Shown one piece after another: positions 1-10,737 of a stretch of 64,000 nt of DNA. The translations under genes were made by a program, and so were the position numbers. The stretch is taken from contig JANUWF010002273.1 of NCBI GenBank assembly GCA_026120185.1, positions 2,649,001 to 2,713,000 on the forward strand, given 5' to 3'. This DNA comes from Voacanga thouarsii. Its lineage: Eukaryota; Streptophyta; Magnoliopsida; Gentianales; Apocynaceae. The notes under the pieces were generated by a model. That model was not told the DNA's origin. It saw only the letters and a list, made by a program, of their open reading frames with translations, and searched no databases. The first letter of the stretch is position 1, and every line of letters starts with the position of its first letter.

Positions 1-27
1 ATGATTAGAGTAGCCTGAATTAATGAT

Positions 28-1010
28 CTAATCATTTTTATAGTTGATAAAGTTATTACTTACCGAGGCAAGTGTTGTCTCTGCTGCCTTAGTAGTGCAA
101 GAATCTGCTACCCCTTCATCACTTGATACCTCGTCCATAGACATGCTAGTTTCTTCTTCAACTGCAAATGATGCATGAAAATCCCATTCTTCTTCACTAT
201 CATTTTTGCTCTTGGAAATGGCAGCATTTCCTTCTTCTTTCTTGTATCGATAGTTTCTAGCAAAATGCCCTTGTTTTCCACAATTATAGCATATATTATT
301 TTGTTGCAAATATTTTCTTTCAAATGACTTACCTTGTTCATGTCATATTATCCCTGCTTGTTGACTTTTCTTAGGTTGCCATTTACTTCTACTTGAATTT
401 TTATGTTGCTTAAAATTTTGTCTTATTAGTCATCGTCTTTCTTGGCCATAATAGAGTGCCTCCTTCTCGCTATTGATCGTCATGCTTCCCATTTGCTTAG
501 CCAATGATTCTTGATTGGCTTGCAAATTTTCCAACATTTCTAAAGTTGGTTGTGCTGGCCATTCTTGTATTAATGTTATGAAGCCTTGGTACTCGGGTCT
601 TAACCTATGTATAATTTTCCTTTTTAACTTGTCTTCACCAATTTTATCCCCCGGATCTAACTCAGAAATTTCACGATTCAAAGATTTAGCTTTTGTAAAC
701 TAATCTTTGATCGTTAAATTTCTCTGAGTTAAATTGAAGAATTGATTCTCCAAATATTAAAGGCGAGAATCATTCTTCTTGGAAAATTTCATCACCAAGA
801 TATCCCAGGCTTCTTTTGGTATGACGGAATCCCTGATATGCTCAATCATCTTTTCCTTGATTGTCATCTTGATAGCTAGCAAAGCCTTTGCCGTTTTGGT
901 CTTCCATTTCTTGACTATCGCAGTATCTAATTCAGAAGGTAATATGGTGTCACCTTTGATGTAATCCAACAAATCTTGACTCTTTAAATAAGACTATATA
1001 CAGGACCTCC
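28..1010 (-). pseudogene. Copia gag (UBN2-type) with zinc knuckle, broken
   Basis: Minus-strand reading frames at 757-972, 430-681 and 28-309 are consecutive pieces of one Copia Gag of the UBN2/gag-polypeptide family. Features seen are a helical capsid-like region (AIKMTIKEKMIEHI near 890), a stretch typical of Gag (PEYQGFITLIQEW near 590), and a C-terminal nucleocapsid knuckle CYNCGKQGHFARNYRYKK near 245-300. Frameshifts and stops separate the pieces, so no Gag can be made. The fourth ligand of the CX2CX4HX4C knuckle is Tyr instead of Cys. The acidic serine-rich tail after the knuckle is ordinary for these proteins. Confidence 0.8.
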
Positions 1011-1240
1011 AAGTAATATAATTAGTATTATTTAATTTCTTAATAATGCTAGTTGAGTTGAGATCTACTATTATGACTTAGTATTTTACTTCGTTGAAAT
1101 ACTAATTAAGTTAAGTCTTCGAACAATCAACTCCACAGTCTCAAACTGTGCATGAAGATTACCTTCTCCAAACGAGTCCCAAGCCCACGAACTGGTGACC
1201 ACAAGAAAACGTTACTGCTGCAAAGACCAAATGATAATCT

Positions 1241-1253
1241 TGCTCTGATACCA
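1241..1253 (-). other. tRNA-Met primer-binding site of the left Copia element
   Basis: On the minus strand this reads TGGTATCAGAGCA, the classic plant retrotransposon primer-binding site complementary to the 3' end of initiator methionine tRNA. It lies two bases inside the LTR edge, which fixes element orientation and LTR boundary. Confidence 0.9.
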
Positions 1254-1255
1254 AA

Positions 1256-1738
1256 TGTTGAGAATTGAGAGCTTTTAAAAAATGGGAGAACAAGACTTTT
1301 ATGTATACAAATTTCTTCACAAGTATTTGTATACACTTTGTTCTTAAATACTACTCACAAAATAAAGTACCACTCACACTACACTAAGCACCACACTCAC
1401 AATTCCTTTAGTTTTCTCACATCACTCACAGCACTACTCACACAATTTGATAAGCACTCACACTTGCTCACACACTACAATTTTGCTCACAGAACCACTC
1501 ACTACTCACACTACTTGATTGAGCACACTTCACACACTCTACACAACACTATTTATAGTACTCCTTGACCAAAATTCAATGTCAGTTAACAAAATCTCGA
1601 AGGTGCAAGTTGCTTTCTAGAATTTTCTTTGCAAGTTGAAACAAAAAAATCTACAAGTTATCTTTCCAGAATTTTCATGTAGGCTACTTCAAAATGCTTG
1701 TAGAATTTTCTAGAAGATGAAACATTGATGTCTTAACA
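1256..1738 (-). repeat. 5' LTR of the left Copia element
   Basis: The segment begins TGTTGAGA and ends TCTTAACA, an 8-bp terminal inverted repeat with one mismatch, and is bounded on its inner side by the primer-binding site. Its length (483 bp) is ordinary for a Copia LTR. The interior is rich in short CACTCACA-like runs between about 1365 and 1545. Confidence 0.8.
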
Positions 1739-2108
1739 ATCATGCACTCATGATTTTTCATTCTATTCTTAAGTCACCATCTTATTAATTTTTTATACAA
1801 AGACTCGCACAATCATTCAATTTTCACTTCAAACCATCGTATACTTTATATATAGAGACTTGCACAATTATGTTATTCTTTATTTTAGACATCGATGGTT
1901 TCGAAACTTTCAACTATATAAAAACATCATTTTCTATATAAAGAACTTTTCAAAATTATTCATGGGCCAAAGGCAAATATAGTGGAACCATTTTGAATGT
2001 AAATCTTCAATCATTCAAAAACTCTTTTCTAGGTAGAGCTTATCAAGAAAGTTTTATAATTTATTCTTTCTTTGCCTGTCTAAAATTAAAGATATCAATG
2101 AATGCAAA
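1739..2108. other. Gene-free AT-rich stretch, probably a WAK intron or flank
   Basis: No coding potential is visible. Two diverged copies of a roughly 45-base segment (about 1797-1842 and 1849-1900, each containing GACTYGCACAAT) suggest an old local duplication. Confidence 0.4.
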
Positions 2109-2785
2109 AGTCTAGGAAACAATAAATGTCCAAACGAATTTATCTACATCAATACTTCCAGAGGCTACTCCTGCGATTGTCCATCTGGTTACCACAGTGA
2201 TAGTAGCAATCCTAATTCCACTGTATCAATATGTTTACTGGATAAAGGGAGGAAAAGGACGGTCATGTTCGTTTCCTTAGGTAAGAACATTCCGATTAGT
2301 CTTTTATGGCACTTTCTCCCTACATTATTCTCATATCATTTTTTACAACAGGTGTAGGTCTTGCAGCCAGTCTTCTCATCCTAGTAGCATCTTGTCTCTG
2401 GTTGTACCGAAAACTGAAGAAACAAGAGATAAGAGAGCCAGAAAGAAGTTTTTCGAACAGAATGGTGGTTTACTACTACAAAAACAAATGTCTCCAACAA
2501 AGGGAAATGTATTAGAAACAAAAATTTTCTTATCGGAAAAGTTAGAAGGGCAATGGACAATTTCAAAGAAAGTCGTGTTCTTATCAAATGAGGGCTTGGT
2601 ACTATCTACAAAGGAATGCTATTGGATGGAAGCATTGTGGCCGTAAAGAAGTTCAATATAATTGATGAGCATCAAGTCTCCTAGTTCATTAATGAAGTTT
2701 TGATCCTATCAAAAATAAGGCACCGACATATTGTAAAATTATTGGGTTGCTATTTGGAAAATGAAGTTTCATTACTTGTGCATGA

Positions 2786-3571
2786 TATTGGGTAGTTGGC
2801 TCCCAACATGTGCAATAAATAGCCATTATCACATGGTTGTTATGTCAACAACTAAAAATGAAAACATGCTTTTTGTTCTCTATTTTGTCCTCTGGTTAAC
2901 ATAAGAAAGTGAGATAAGAGAGATAAAAATACAGCTGAGAGTTTGCGGAAACAGAGAGTGAGAGAGTTGCATTCTTTCATTTTGAGCAGTCTTCTTCTAT
3001 CTAACGATCTAATGGTCATTTGTGCTCCGATTTGGCCCAAATTTGGATATGTTGCAGAGGAGAAATAGCTCTACATTCTGCAGTGATGATCAGTTTTTGA
3101 CGACCTGATTTAGAGTTAAGGGCTTGGAACAATAGCGAATTTTTTGGTGATTTTGCTCCATCTTTTCTCTTCTGTTTTTTGTGAAATCTTGTGATTTCTT
3201 GTTCTCTTAGGCTGTAGTGTGATTGTGATTATGGTAGAAACTCTTGTTGTAATTCTCTTTATTGATTAGTGGAGCTTTTAGTGTGGACCCGAAGGTCTCG
3301 TGGTTTTTTCTCTTCACACTAGTGAGGTTTTCCACGTAAAAATTCGGTATTCTTTGTTCTTGTGTTTTGGCTGTATTTTTTTGTCTTCCATTATTGCTGC
3401 CATTTTCATTTTCTTGGTGCTCCTATTTTTCATTTAAGTGTGGGGTTGAAGAGGAGTAGGGGTTTGCAGGATTATTTTTGAAGCCTTGTTCAGCTTATTT
3501 ATTGTTACCTTAGCTTCTATGTTTGTTCAGTTTGTACACGCCCCTGTCCCTTTGTCTGTTTGTCCCTAACA
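2786..3571 (+). repeat. 5' LTR of the Copia element in the WAK gene
   Basis: It starts TATTGGGTAGTTGGCTCC, where the 3' copy has TGTTGGG, so the terminal TG has mutated, and it ends CTAACA. The 786-bp copy aligns along its length with the 793-bp 3' LTR with many scattered substitutions and small indels, pointing to an old insertion. Confidence 0.9.
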
Positions 3572-3574
3572 AAG

Positions 3575-3587
3575 TGCTATCAGAGCA
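3575..3587 (+). other. Primer-binding site of the Copia element in the WAK gene
   Basis: The sequence TGCTATCAGAGCA differs by one base from the canonical TGGTATCAGAGC site complementary to initiator tRNA-Met and lies three bases inside the LTR. Confidence 0.8.
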
Positions 3588-3626
3588 CTCTAGGTTGGCG
3601 CTTGGTGAATTTTACTTGTTTGAATT

Positions 3627-4405
3627 ATGGAGAATATTGCTAGTCAAATAATTATTTTAAATGGTTCAAACTATCATAGTTGGTAAGGAAAAATGAATAC
3701 TTATTGTTTGTGAAAAGTTTTTATTTGTTTGTATTTGCTTATCAAAAGCCTAGAAATAAATCTGATGAAGAATAGGACTTTGAGCATCAACAAGTCTGTA
3801 GTTATATTAGATGTTAAGTTGAGGAGAATGTTCGTAGCCAAATTGCAAATGAAACTAATGCCAAGCAATTATGGAAGAAACTTAAAAATTTGTATGCTTA
3901 AAAAACTGGTAACAATAAGTTGTTCTTATTAAAATAGATGATAAATTTGAAATATAAAGAAGGAACTCATGTGATAGATCATGTAAATGACTTAAAATGT
4001 CTTATTGATAAGTTGTTAAATGTAGGAATTAAATTTGATGATGAGATTATGAGACTCTGGTTACTTAGCAGTTTGTTTGATTCTTAGGAGACATTTGGAG
4101 TTTCTTACACTAACTCTGCTTCTGTTGGTGCCATATCTTTGGAATATGCTAAAGATGGTATCTTTAATAAAGAAGTTAGAAGAAGAACTTCAAGATGTTC
4201 ATCTTCTCGGTATGAGGTTATAGTTACTGAAAGCCAAGGAAGGAATAAAAATAAGGTTCAGACAAATAGAGACAAGAACAGAAGTAAGTTTAGGTGCAGG
4301 TACAAAGATGTTGAATATCATTATTGTGGCAAGAAGGGACACATTAAAGGAAACTGCTTCAAGTGGAAGAAGGAAAACAAGAAGGTGCTAGTAGTACAGA
4401 AGTGA
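3627..4405 (+). pseudogene. Copia gag, broken
   Basis: The frame opens with ATG at 3627 (MENIASQIIILNGSNYHSW), the usual Copia Gag start, and continues with UBN2-like segments to a basic region and the zinc knuckle YHYCGKKGHIKGNC at about 4318-4360. The first knuckle cysteine is replaced by tyrosine. Stops, including a TAG at 4085-4087 where Trp is expected (DS*ETF), interrupt the frame. Intact Gag would form the virus-like particle. Confidence 0.8.
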
Positions 4406-4419
4406 AGGATGACAGTAGA

Positions 4420-7400
4420 AATTAGATTACTGCTACTACTTTTTCAGGAGATCTTATTGTTGTGTTTAATGAGGATGTGATCAGTTATGCCTCTCATGAC
4501 ACTAATTAGGTAGTAGATACAGGTGCTTCACTTCATATTACAACCAAGAGAGACTTCTTCCTCACATATACTCTTAGTGACTTTAGAGTTTTAAGGATGG
4601 GCAATGATAGTATATCCAAAATTATTGGCATAGGTGATATGTACTTGAAGACCAGTAATAGCAGTCAGTTATTGCTTAGAGATGTCAGACATGCTCTAGA
4701 TATTCGACTAAATCTGATTTTAGTTGGCAGACTTGACAGTAATAATTTCTATAACAACTTTGATTGTGGACAGCGAAAACTCTCCAAGGGTTCTCTTGTT
4801 GTGGCTCAAGGCAAAAAGTGTTCTAATCTGCATTTAATGCAGGCTTCGATTTCTGGTGTTAGTGTTAATGTGGTGGACAATAAAACCTCACCTGAGCTAT
4901 GGCATAAGCGGCTCAGTCACATCAATGAGAAATGACTTAACTGTTTAATCAGAAATAATACAATTTCTGGAGTCAATACTACAAAACTAGAAAATGCACT
5001 CATTATCTAGCAAGAAAGTAAAATAGGCTATCATTCAAGACTAACCCTCCTTCAAGAAAATCTAAATTGTTAAAGTAGATTCATTCTGATGTTTGTGATC
5101 CATTAAGGGTACAGCCATTCAGTGGTGCATCTTACTTTGTAACTTTCATTGATGATCATTCAAGGAAATTGTGGGTCTATACCTTTAGAACTAAAGATCA
5201 GGTCTTAGATAAGTTCAAGCAGTTTTAGGCTTCTATTGAACGAAAAATTAGAAAGAAGATTAAGTGCATTCGATCAAATAATGATGATAAGTACAGTGGA
5301 CTATTTGATGAGTAGTGCAGGCAGTAGGGTATCAGACAACAGAAGATTCCTCCTAAGACCCCTCAATTGAATAGTTTGATAGAAATGATTAACAGAACTC
5401 TAGTTGAGAGAATTAAATGTTTACTTTCAGAAGCCAAGTTACCAAATTCTTTTGGGCATTGTATATAGTAGCTCATGTCATTATTCTATCTCCCACTGTT
5501 GCTCTAAATGGGGATGTTCCTGAGAATGTTTGGTCTAGTAAGCAAGCTTCTTATGATCACTTGTGTGTCCTTTGGCTGCAGGGCCTTTGTTCATATTCTA
5601 AAAGATGAAAAGTCTAACTTAGATGTAAAGACAAAATAGTGTATTTTTCTTGGATATGGCCAGGATAAGTTTGAATATAGACTCTATGATCTAGTTGAAA
5701 AGAAGCTAATTAGAAGCAAATATGTGGTTTTCTTCGAGGACTAGACCATTGATGACATTGAGAAAGCTCAGAAGACAGAGTCATAGGTTTAGCACGATCT
5801 GGTTGATTTGGATTCAGAAACTGGACATTATTTGCTTGATACAGCTGAGGATGGTACATAGACAAATATGCAGTAGGATAATCTTGATGTTGATGGCCAT
5901 GGTGTTGTTGATTTAGGCATTCCAAATGATGATGCTACTGATATTCAAATTCCAACAGTTGCAGATTTGCCAAAAGAACCACAGGATACTCTACTCAGGA
6001 GATCTACTAGAGATAGACAGCCTTCCACTAGGTATTCTCCAATGAGTATATACTTCTAACTGATGGGGGAGAACCAGAATGCTATTAGGAAGGCATGAAA
6101 AGTGAGCAGAAGCGTCAGTGGTTCAATGCAATAAAAGATGAAATGAAATCTTTGTTTGACAATCACACATTTAACCAGGTGAAGTTGCCTAAGAGCAAGA
6201 GGGCTTTGAAGAATAGATAGGTCTACAAATTGAAGCAGAAAGAGAATTCTTCTTACCAGTAGTACAAAGCTAGATTAGTTGTCAAGGGCTTTAGTCAGAG
6301 GAAAGGTATAGACTTCTCAGAGATATTTTATCCCATTGTAAAAATGTTATCTATCAGAGTTGTGCTTAGTTTAGCTACTAGTCTTGACTTAGAGATTGAA
6401 CAGATGGATGTGAAAACAGGTTTTTTTTCATGGTGATCTTGAAGAAGAAATTTATAGGGAACAACTAGAGGGATTTTGAGTGAAAAGAAAAGAAGATTAT
6501 GTTTGCAGATTGAAGAAAAGTTTATATAACTTGAAACAAGAACCAAGACAGTGGTATAAGAAGTGTGAGTCTGTTATGAGAAAGCAAGGATACAGGAAGA
6601 CTTCTTCAGACCATTGTGTATTTGTGCAAAAATTTTCTGATGATAATTTTATTATTCTTTTGCTTTATGTTGATGACATATTTATTGTTGGAAAAAATGC
6701 TTCTAGGAGTGACAGGTTAAAGCAAGAGTTAAGCAAGTCCTTTGCAATGAAAAACTTAGAACCAGCTAAGCAAATTCTTGGAATGAAGATCTCTTGTGAT
6801 AGGAAGGCCAAGAAGCTTTGGTTATCTCAAGAAAGTTACATTTAATAGATGCTCCTGAGATTCAGGATGGATAAGTTTAAAGCTGCGAGTACTCCTCTTA
6901 CTAGTCACTTCAAACTAAATGTGGAACAATGCCCTTCCACTCAAGAAGAAAAGTAAGATATGCAGAAAGTTCTCTATGCCTCAATAGTTGGTAGTTTAAT
7001 GTATACTATGATTTGTGCGAGACCTGGTATAGCTCATGTTGTTGGTATTGTTAGTCATTTTATTTCTAATTTGGGAAGAGAACATTAGGATGCTGTGAAG
7101 TGTATTTTGAGATATCTCCGTGGTACTTCTAGCTTGAGACTTTGTTTTGGCTGTGAGAAACCTGTTCTTGATGGCTATACGGATTCAGATATGGCTGGAA
7201 ATGTTGATTCAAGAAAGCCTACTTCCGGTTACTTGATCACTTTGCAGGGGGAGCTGTATCATGGCAATCTCGATTGCAAAGATGTGATGCATTGTCTACT
7301 ACAGAAGTTGAATTCATTGTAGTTATAGAGGCATGTAAATAGTTGCTTTAGATGAAGAGGTTTCTTCAGAAACTTAGTCACTCTCAATGGAAGTTTGTGC

Positions 7401-7636
7401 TACATTGTGATAGCCAGAGTACTATTCATCTTGGTAAGAATCTTACCTTTCATTCAAGATCTAAACACATTGATATGAGATATCATTAGATACGTGAGGT
7501 AGTGAATGACAAATTGGTAGAACTTGAAAAAGTTCATACATATAATAATGGGGCTGATATAATGACGAAGGCATTGCCTAAATGGAAATTTGAGATTTGT
7601 TGTTCATGTGCTGGGATGGAAATTTCCTCCATGTAG
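4420..7636 (+). pseudogene. Copia pol: protease, integrase, reverse transcriptase, RNase H; broken
   Basis: In order: aspartic protease VVDTGAS near 4510; the GAG-pre-integrase motif LWHKRLSHINEK near 4900; the integrase core (SDVCDPL near 5090; FVTFIDDHSRK near 5140); the integrase C-terminal part near 5560-5760; reverse transcriptase with LDLEIEQMDVK near 6390, RQWYKKCES near 6550 and catalytic YVDD near 6670; then RNase H (GYTDSDMAG near 7180, SKHIDMRYH near 7460). Position, spacing and order are those of Copia. At least a dozen stops and several frameshifts are present, and many stops are TAG where the family has Trp. The product would have been one Gag-Pol polyprotein. Confidence 0.88.
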
Positions 7637-7640
7637 TTGG

Positions 7641-7650
7641 GAGGGGGAAG
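7641..7650 (+). other. Polypurine tract of the Copia element
   Basis: The run GAGGGGGAAG lies three bases before the 3' LTR, the position where plus-strand DNA synthesis is primed in LTR retrotransposons. Confidence 0.8.
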
Positions 7651-7653
7651 ATT

Positions 7654-8446
7654 TGTTGGGTAGTTGGCTCCCAGCAAGTGCAATAAATAGCTATTATCAC
7701 ATGGTTGCTATGTCAACAACCGAAAATGAAAACATGATTTTTGTTCTCTATTTTGTTCTCTGGTTAATAGAAGAGAGTGCGACAAGAAAGATAAAAATAC
7801 AGCCGAGAGTTTGTGGAAACAAAGAGAGAGAGAGAGAAAGCTGCATTCTTCTAGTTTGAGTAGACTTCTTCTATCTGATGATCGATGGTCATTTGTGCTG
7901 CGATTTGGCCCAAATTTGGATATGTTGCAGAGGAGAGATAGCTCTATATTCTTACGATGATGATCAGTTTTTGACAACTTGATTCAAAGTTAATAGCTTG
8001 GAACAGTAGCGAATTTTTTGGTGATTTTGCTTCATTTTTTCTCTTCTTTTTTTTTTTTTTAAATCTTGTGATTTCTTGATCTCTTGGGCTATAGTTTGAT
8101 TGTGGTTGTGGCAAAAACTCTTGTTGTAATTCTCTTTGTTGATTAATGGAGATTTTAGCGTGGATCTAAAGATTCCGTGGTTTTTCCTCTTCACACTAGA
8201 GAGATTGTTCACGTAAAATTTGGTGTTCTTTGTTCTTATGTTTTGGCTATGTTTTCTTATCTTCCATTATTGCTGCAATTTTCATTTTCTTGGTGCTCCT
8301 ATTTTTCATTCTAGTGTAGAGTTAAAGGAGTAGGGGTTTGTAGGATTGTTTTTTGAAGCTTTGTTCGGCTTATTTATTGTTACCTTAGCTTCTGTGTTTA
8401 TTCAGTTTGTGCATGCCCCTGTCCCTTTGTCTGTTTGTCCCCAACA
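7654..8446 (+). repeat. 3' LTR of the Copia element in the WAK gene
   Basis: It starts TGTTGGGTAGTTGGCTCC after the polypurine tract and ends CCCCAACA, followed by the tatga target-site copy and the resumed WAK kinase. Confidence 0.9.
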
Positions 8447-8720
8447 TATGAATATGCTCCTAATAGAACCCTGGAAAACCATCTTCATGATGATCCTAAT
8501 GTCACAATCTCTTGGGAGAACCGCTTACTAATTGCTGCAGAAGTTGCAGGAACTCTTGCTTATTTGCACATATATGCCTCCATTGCCATCTTTCACAGAG
8601 ATATAAAGTCGAGCAACACCTGTTGGATGAGAATTACAGGGTTGTTGTCTTTGACTTTGGACTTTCAAGGTCAGTATCTATTGATAAAACCCATTTGACT
8701 ACACTTGTTGGAGGCACATT

Positions 8721-10118
8721 TCACTACAAGAAAAAATCAAATTAGTGATGGTCGTTATCCGTCGCTAATCAAGTTTAGCGACGGATTAGCAATAGGATAA
8801 CAACCATCGCTAAAACTGGCATTGCAATTTGCAACAATGAAAATACGTTGCAAACAGTGATGGATTTGCGACGGTCATTTAATTGATAACATTATAATTA
8901 AGTTTATAATTACTTTTGTGACGGTAAAAATTTTTATTTTTAAAAAAATTAATTAATTTAGCGACAGATTTGAGAGGATTTTTAAAAATTAATTAATTAG
9001 CTCTCCAACCTTGCTAACTGAACCCGCCCTGACTGCCCCATCCACCCGACCTGACCCGTCAATAATATTATGAGATTATGTCGGACGCGAGGCTCGAACC
9101 CGCATCTTTATTGTGGGAGAACACGTGTTCCACCTCTAAACTATTGATATTCTTATAATTTATTGTGATATATATTAATTATATAGTATATTTTTTTGTG
9201 AATTAGTGACGTATTTACAAGAGATTTGGGACGAATCTAGGATGAACCAATTTTTCGATGCAAATCCGTAGTTAATTAGCTAGGGATTTTGCGATAGCTC
9301 ATTTTTCAAATTTTAAAAATAAATTTTAAAAAAAAAAATTTGAAAAAGTGAGTCGTCACAAATTCGTTGCTAATTAGCGACGACTTTGCAACAACCATCT
9401 AAAATTTAAAAATAAATTTATTTTTTTAAAATTGAAAAAATGAGTCATTGCAAATTCGTTACTAATTAGCGACGGCTCATTTTTTTAAATTTTAAAAAAT
9501 GAATTTATTTTCAAAATTTGGACTATCGTCGCTAGTTAGCGAAGAATTTGCAACGGCAATTAGCAACGGATTTACGGCGACTTATTTTTTCAAATTTAAA
9601 AAAATAAATTTATTTTTAAATTTTGGATGGCCGTCACAAATTTATTGCTACTTAGCGATGGCTTTGTGATGGTCACAAATATGTAGCTAGTTAGCAAGAG
9701 ATTTGCAACGGTTTATTTTTTAAAATTTTAAAAAATAAATTTATTTTTTAAAATTTTAAAAAATAAATTTATTTTCAAAATTTGGAATGCCTTCACAAAT
9801 CCGTTGCTAATTGCGGAGATTGGCGATGGTTTATTTTTAAATTTTGGAAAGCCTTCGCAAATCCGTTGCTAATTGCGAGAGATTAGCGACGACTTTCAAT
9901 TTAATTAGTGCTAATGAAGAATTAAAAAATCGTCATAAATCTGTCTTTAATTAGCGACGGTTAAATATCCATCACTGATCTGTCGGTAATAGCGACAGAT
10001 TAGCCACGGACTTTTAAAAAATAATTTTATTTTCAAATTTTTTTTGCTTCAATCACTGTTCCATCACAAATTAGCGACGGCTCAACGTCGTTGCAAATTG
10101 TCATTTTTCTTGTAGTGA
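8721..10118. mobile_element. Non-autonomous CACTA-type DNA transposon inside the WAK kinase exon
   Basis: The termini are TCACTACAAGAAAAA and its reverse complement TTTTTCTTGTAGTGA, flanked by a 3-bp ATT duplication (8718-8720 and 10119-10121). Removing the insert and one ATT restores the WAK activation-segment codons. CACTACAAGAAAA ends with 3-bp duplications are typical of En/Spm (CACTA) elements. No transposase is encoded in its 1,398 bp. About a dozen copies of a TTAGCGACGG-like motif, in both orientations and separated by A+T-rich blocks, fill the element, as expected for subterminal transposase-binding repeats, although here they spread through most of it. Confidence 0.87.
9077..9150 (-). 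other. tRNA-like segment inside the CACTA element
   Basis: On the minus strand an A-box-like TAGTTTAGAGGTGGAAC is followed by GGTTCGAGCC, a perfect B-box, set in a T-arm that can pair (GCGGG with CTCGC). An acceptor stem is not convincing. This is either a decayed tRNA gene or the head of a tRNA-derived SINE captured by the element. No poly-A or poly-T SINE tail is seen nearby. Confidence 0.4.
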
Positions 10119-10506
10119 ATTTGGTTTCCTAGATCTTGAACACTTCCGAACAGGGCAACTGAATGATAAAAGCGATGTCTACGCCTTTGGTGTGGTTCTT
10201 GCTGAGCTGCTAACAGGCCAAAAAGCTGTATCTTCTTCTAGCAATGGTGAAGGATTGGCAATTCAATTTCGATCATCAATCAAAGAGAATCGATTCTTCG
10301 AACTTGTAGATAGCATTGTTTCAAATGAAGGCCAACATGAGGATATCGTGGTTGTCGTTAATATTGCCAAAAGATGTCTAAAACTTAATGCAAGAAATAG
10401 GCCATGTATGAAAGAAGTTGCAGCTGAACTGGAACAATTGAGAAGGATACGAGAAGGCTCAATATCCAAAGATAGTTTTCGGGGAGGACTACAGTTTTAT
10501 AAGTAA

Positions 10507-10737
10507 GGAATCCAGTAGCACTATTGACATGGTTATAGATGTCAGTCAAGAATTTTTATAGATGCATTAGCCAATTAAACTCCAGATAACTTGATTTTCT
10601 TTTAGAATGTAATGTCTTTCTATTAATGTTAAAGAGTCACCTGCAGTGGAATATCAAGGAATGTTTATTTGCCTATGAAAATACTCATGAATTTTCAATG
10701 TCAGCTGGATTGCCTTGCAGATTCTGAGTCTGTTTTG
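10507..10737. other. 3' flank of WAK copy 1
   Basis: No gene is visible. The stretch near 10622-10663 resembles 12603-12645 downstream of WAK copy 2 (both contain TTAAAGAGT followed by a block ending GAATGT), which supports tandem duplication of the WAK unit with its 3' flank. Confidence 0.4.

Larger units (their letters stand above)
1..1738 (-). mobile_element. Ty1/Copia LTR retrotransposon, 5' part (minus strand, runs off the left edge)
   Basis: Reading the minus strand from position 1738, the sequence shows an LTR, a primer-binding site complementary to plant initiator tRNA-Met, and then a broken gag ending in a CCHC-type zinc knuckle. That is the order at the 5' end of a Copia retrotransposon. 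Protease, integrase, reverse transcriptase and the 3' LTR must lie left of the window. The outer boundary is 1738/1739 and the five bases beyond it (atcat) would be one arm of the target-site duplication; the other arm cannot be seen. The element sits next to the WAK relic and may have removed or displaced its 5' exons. Confidence 0.85.
2786..8446 (+). mobile_element. Complete but dead Ty1/Copia retrotransposon (Tnt1/Tork-like) inside the WAK kinase exon
   Basis: The two LTRs (2786-3571 and 7654-8446), primer-binding site, gag, protease, integrase, reverse transcriptase, RNase H and polypurine tract are in Copia order. Flanks 2781-2785 (catga) and 8447-8451 (tatga) are a 5-bp target-site duplication with one change, and removing the element restores the WAK codons leading to VYEYAP. 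The integrase and reverse-transcriptase motifs resemble the Tnt1/Tork branch; this placement is by eye. The coding frame is destroyed mostly by point stops, so the element cannot move by itself. Confidence 0.93.
2109..10506 (+). pseudogene. Wall-associated kinase-like (WAK) gene, copy 1, split by two transposons
   Basis: The pieces are: an EGF-type exon at 2109-2280 (CDCPSGYHSD); an intron at 2281-2351 with GT...AG ends; then from 2352 a transmembrane segment (VGLAASLLILVASCLWLYRK), the WAK juxtamembrane motif FFEQNGGLLLQKQMS and the start of a Ser/Thr kinase, including the lysine motif IVAVKK, up to 2785. A Copia element interrupts there. The kinase resumes at 8447 (YEYAPNRTLENHL), continues through HRDIKSSN and DFG, is interrupted at 8720 by a CACTA element, and resumes at 10119 with the activation segment (FRTGQLNDKSDVYAFGVVL) to a stop at 10504-10506. 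Even with both insertions removed, in-frame stops in the glycine loop and after HQVS plus a frameshift after HRDIKSSN kill the frame. Leader and GUB_WAK exons are not seen. Intact WAKs are plasma-membrane pectin-sensing kinases. Confidence 0.88.
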
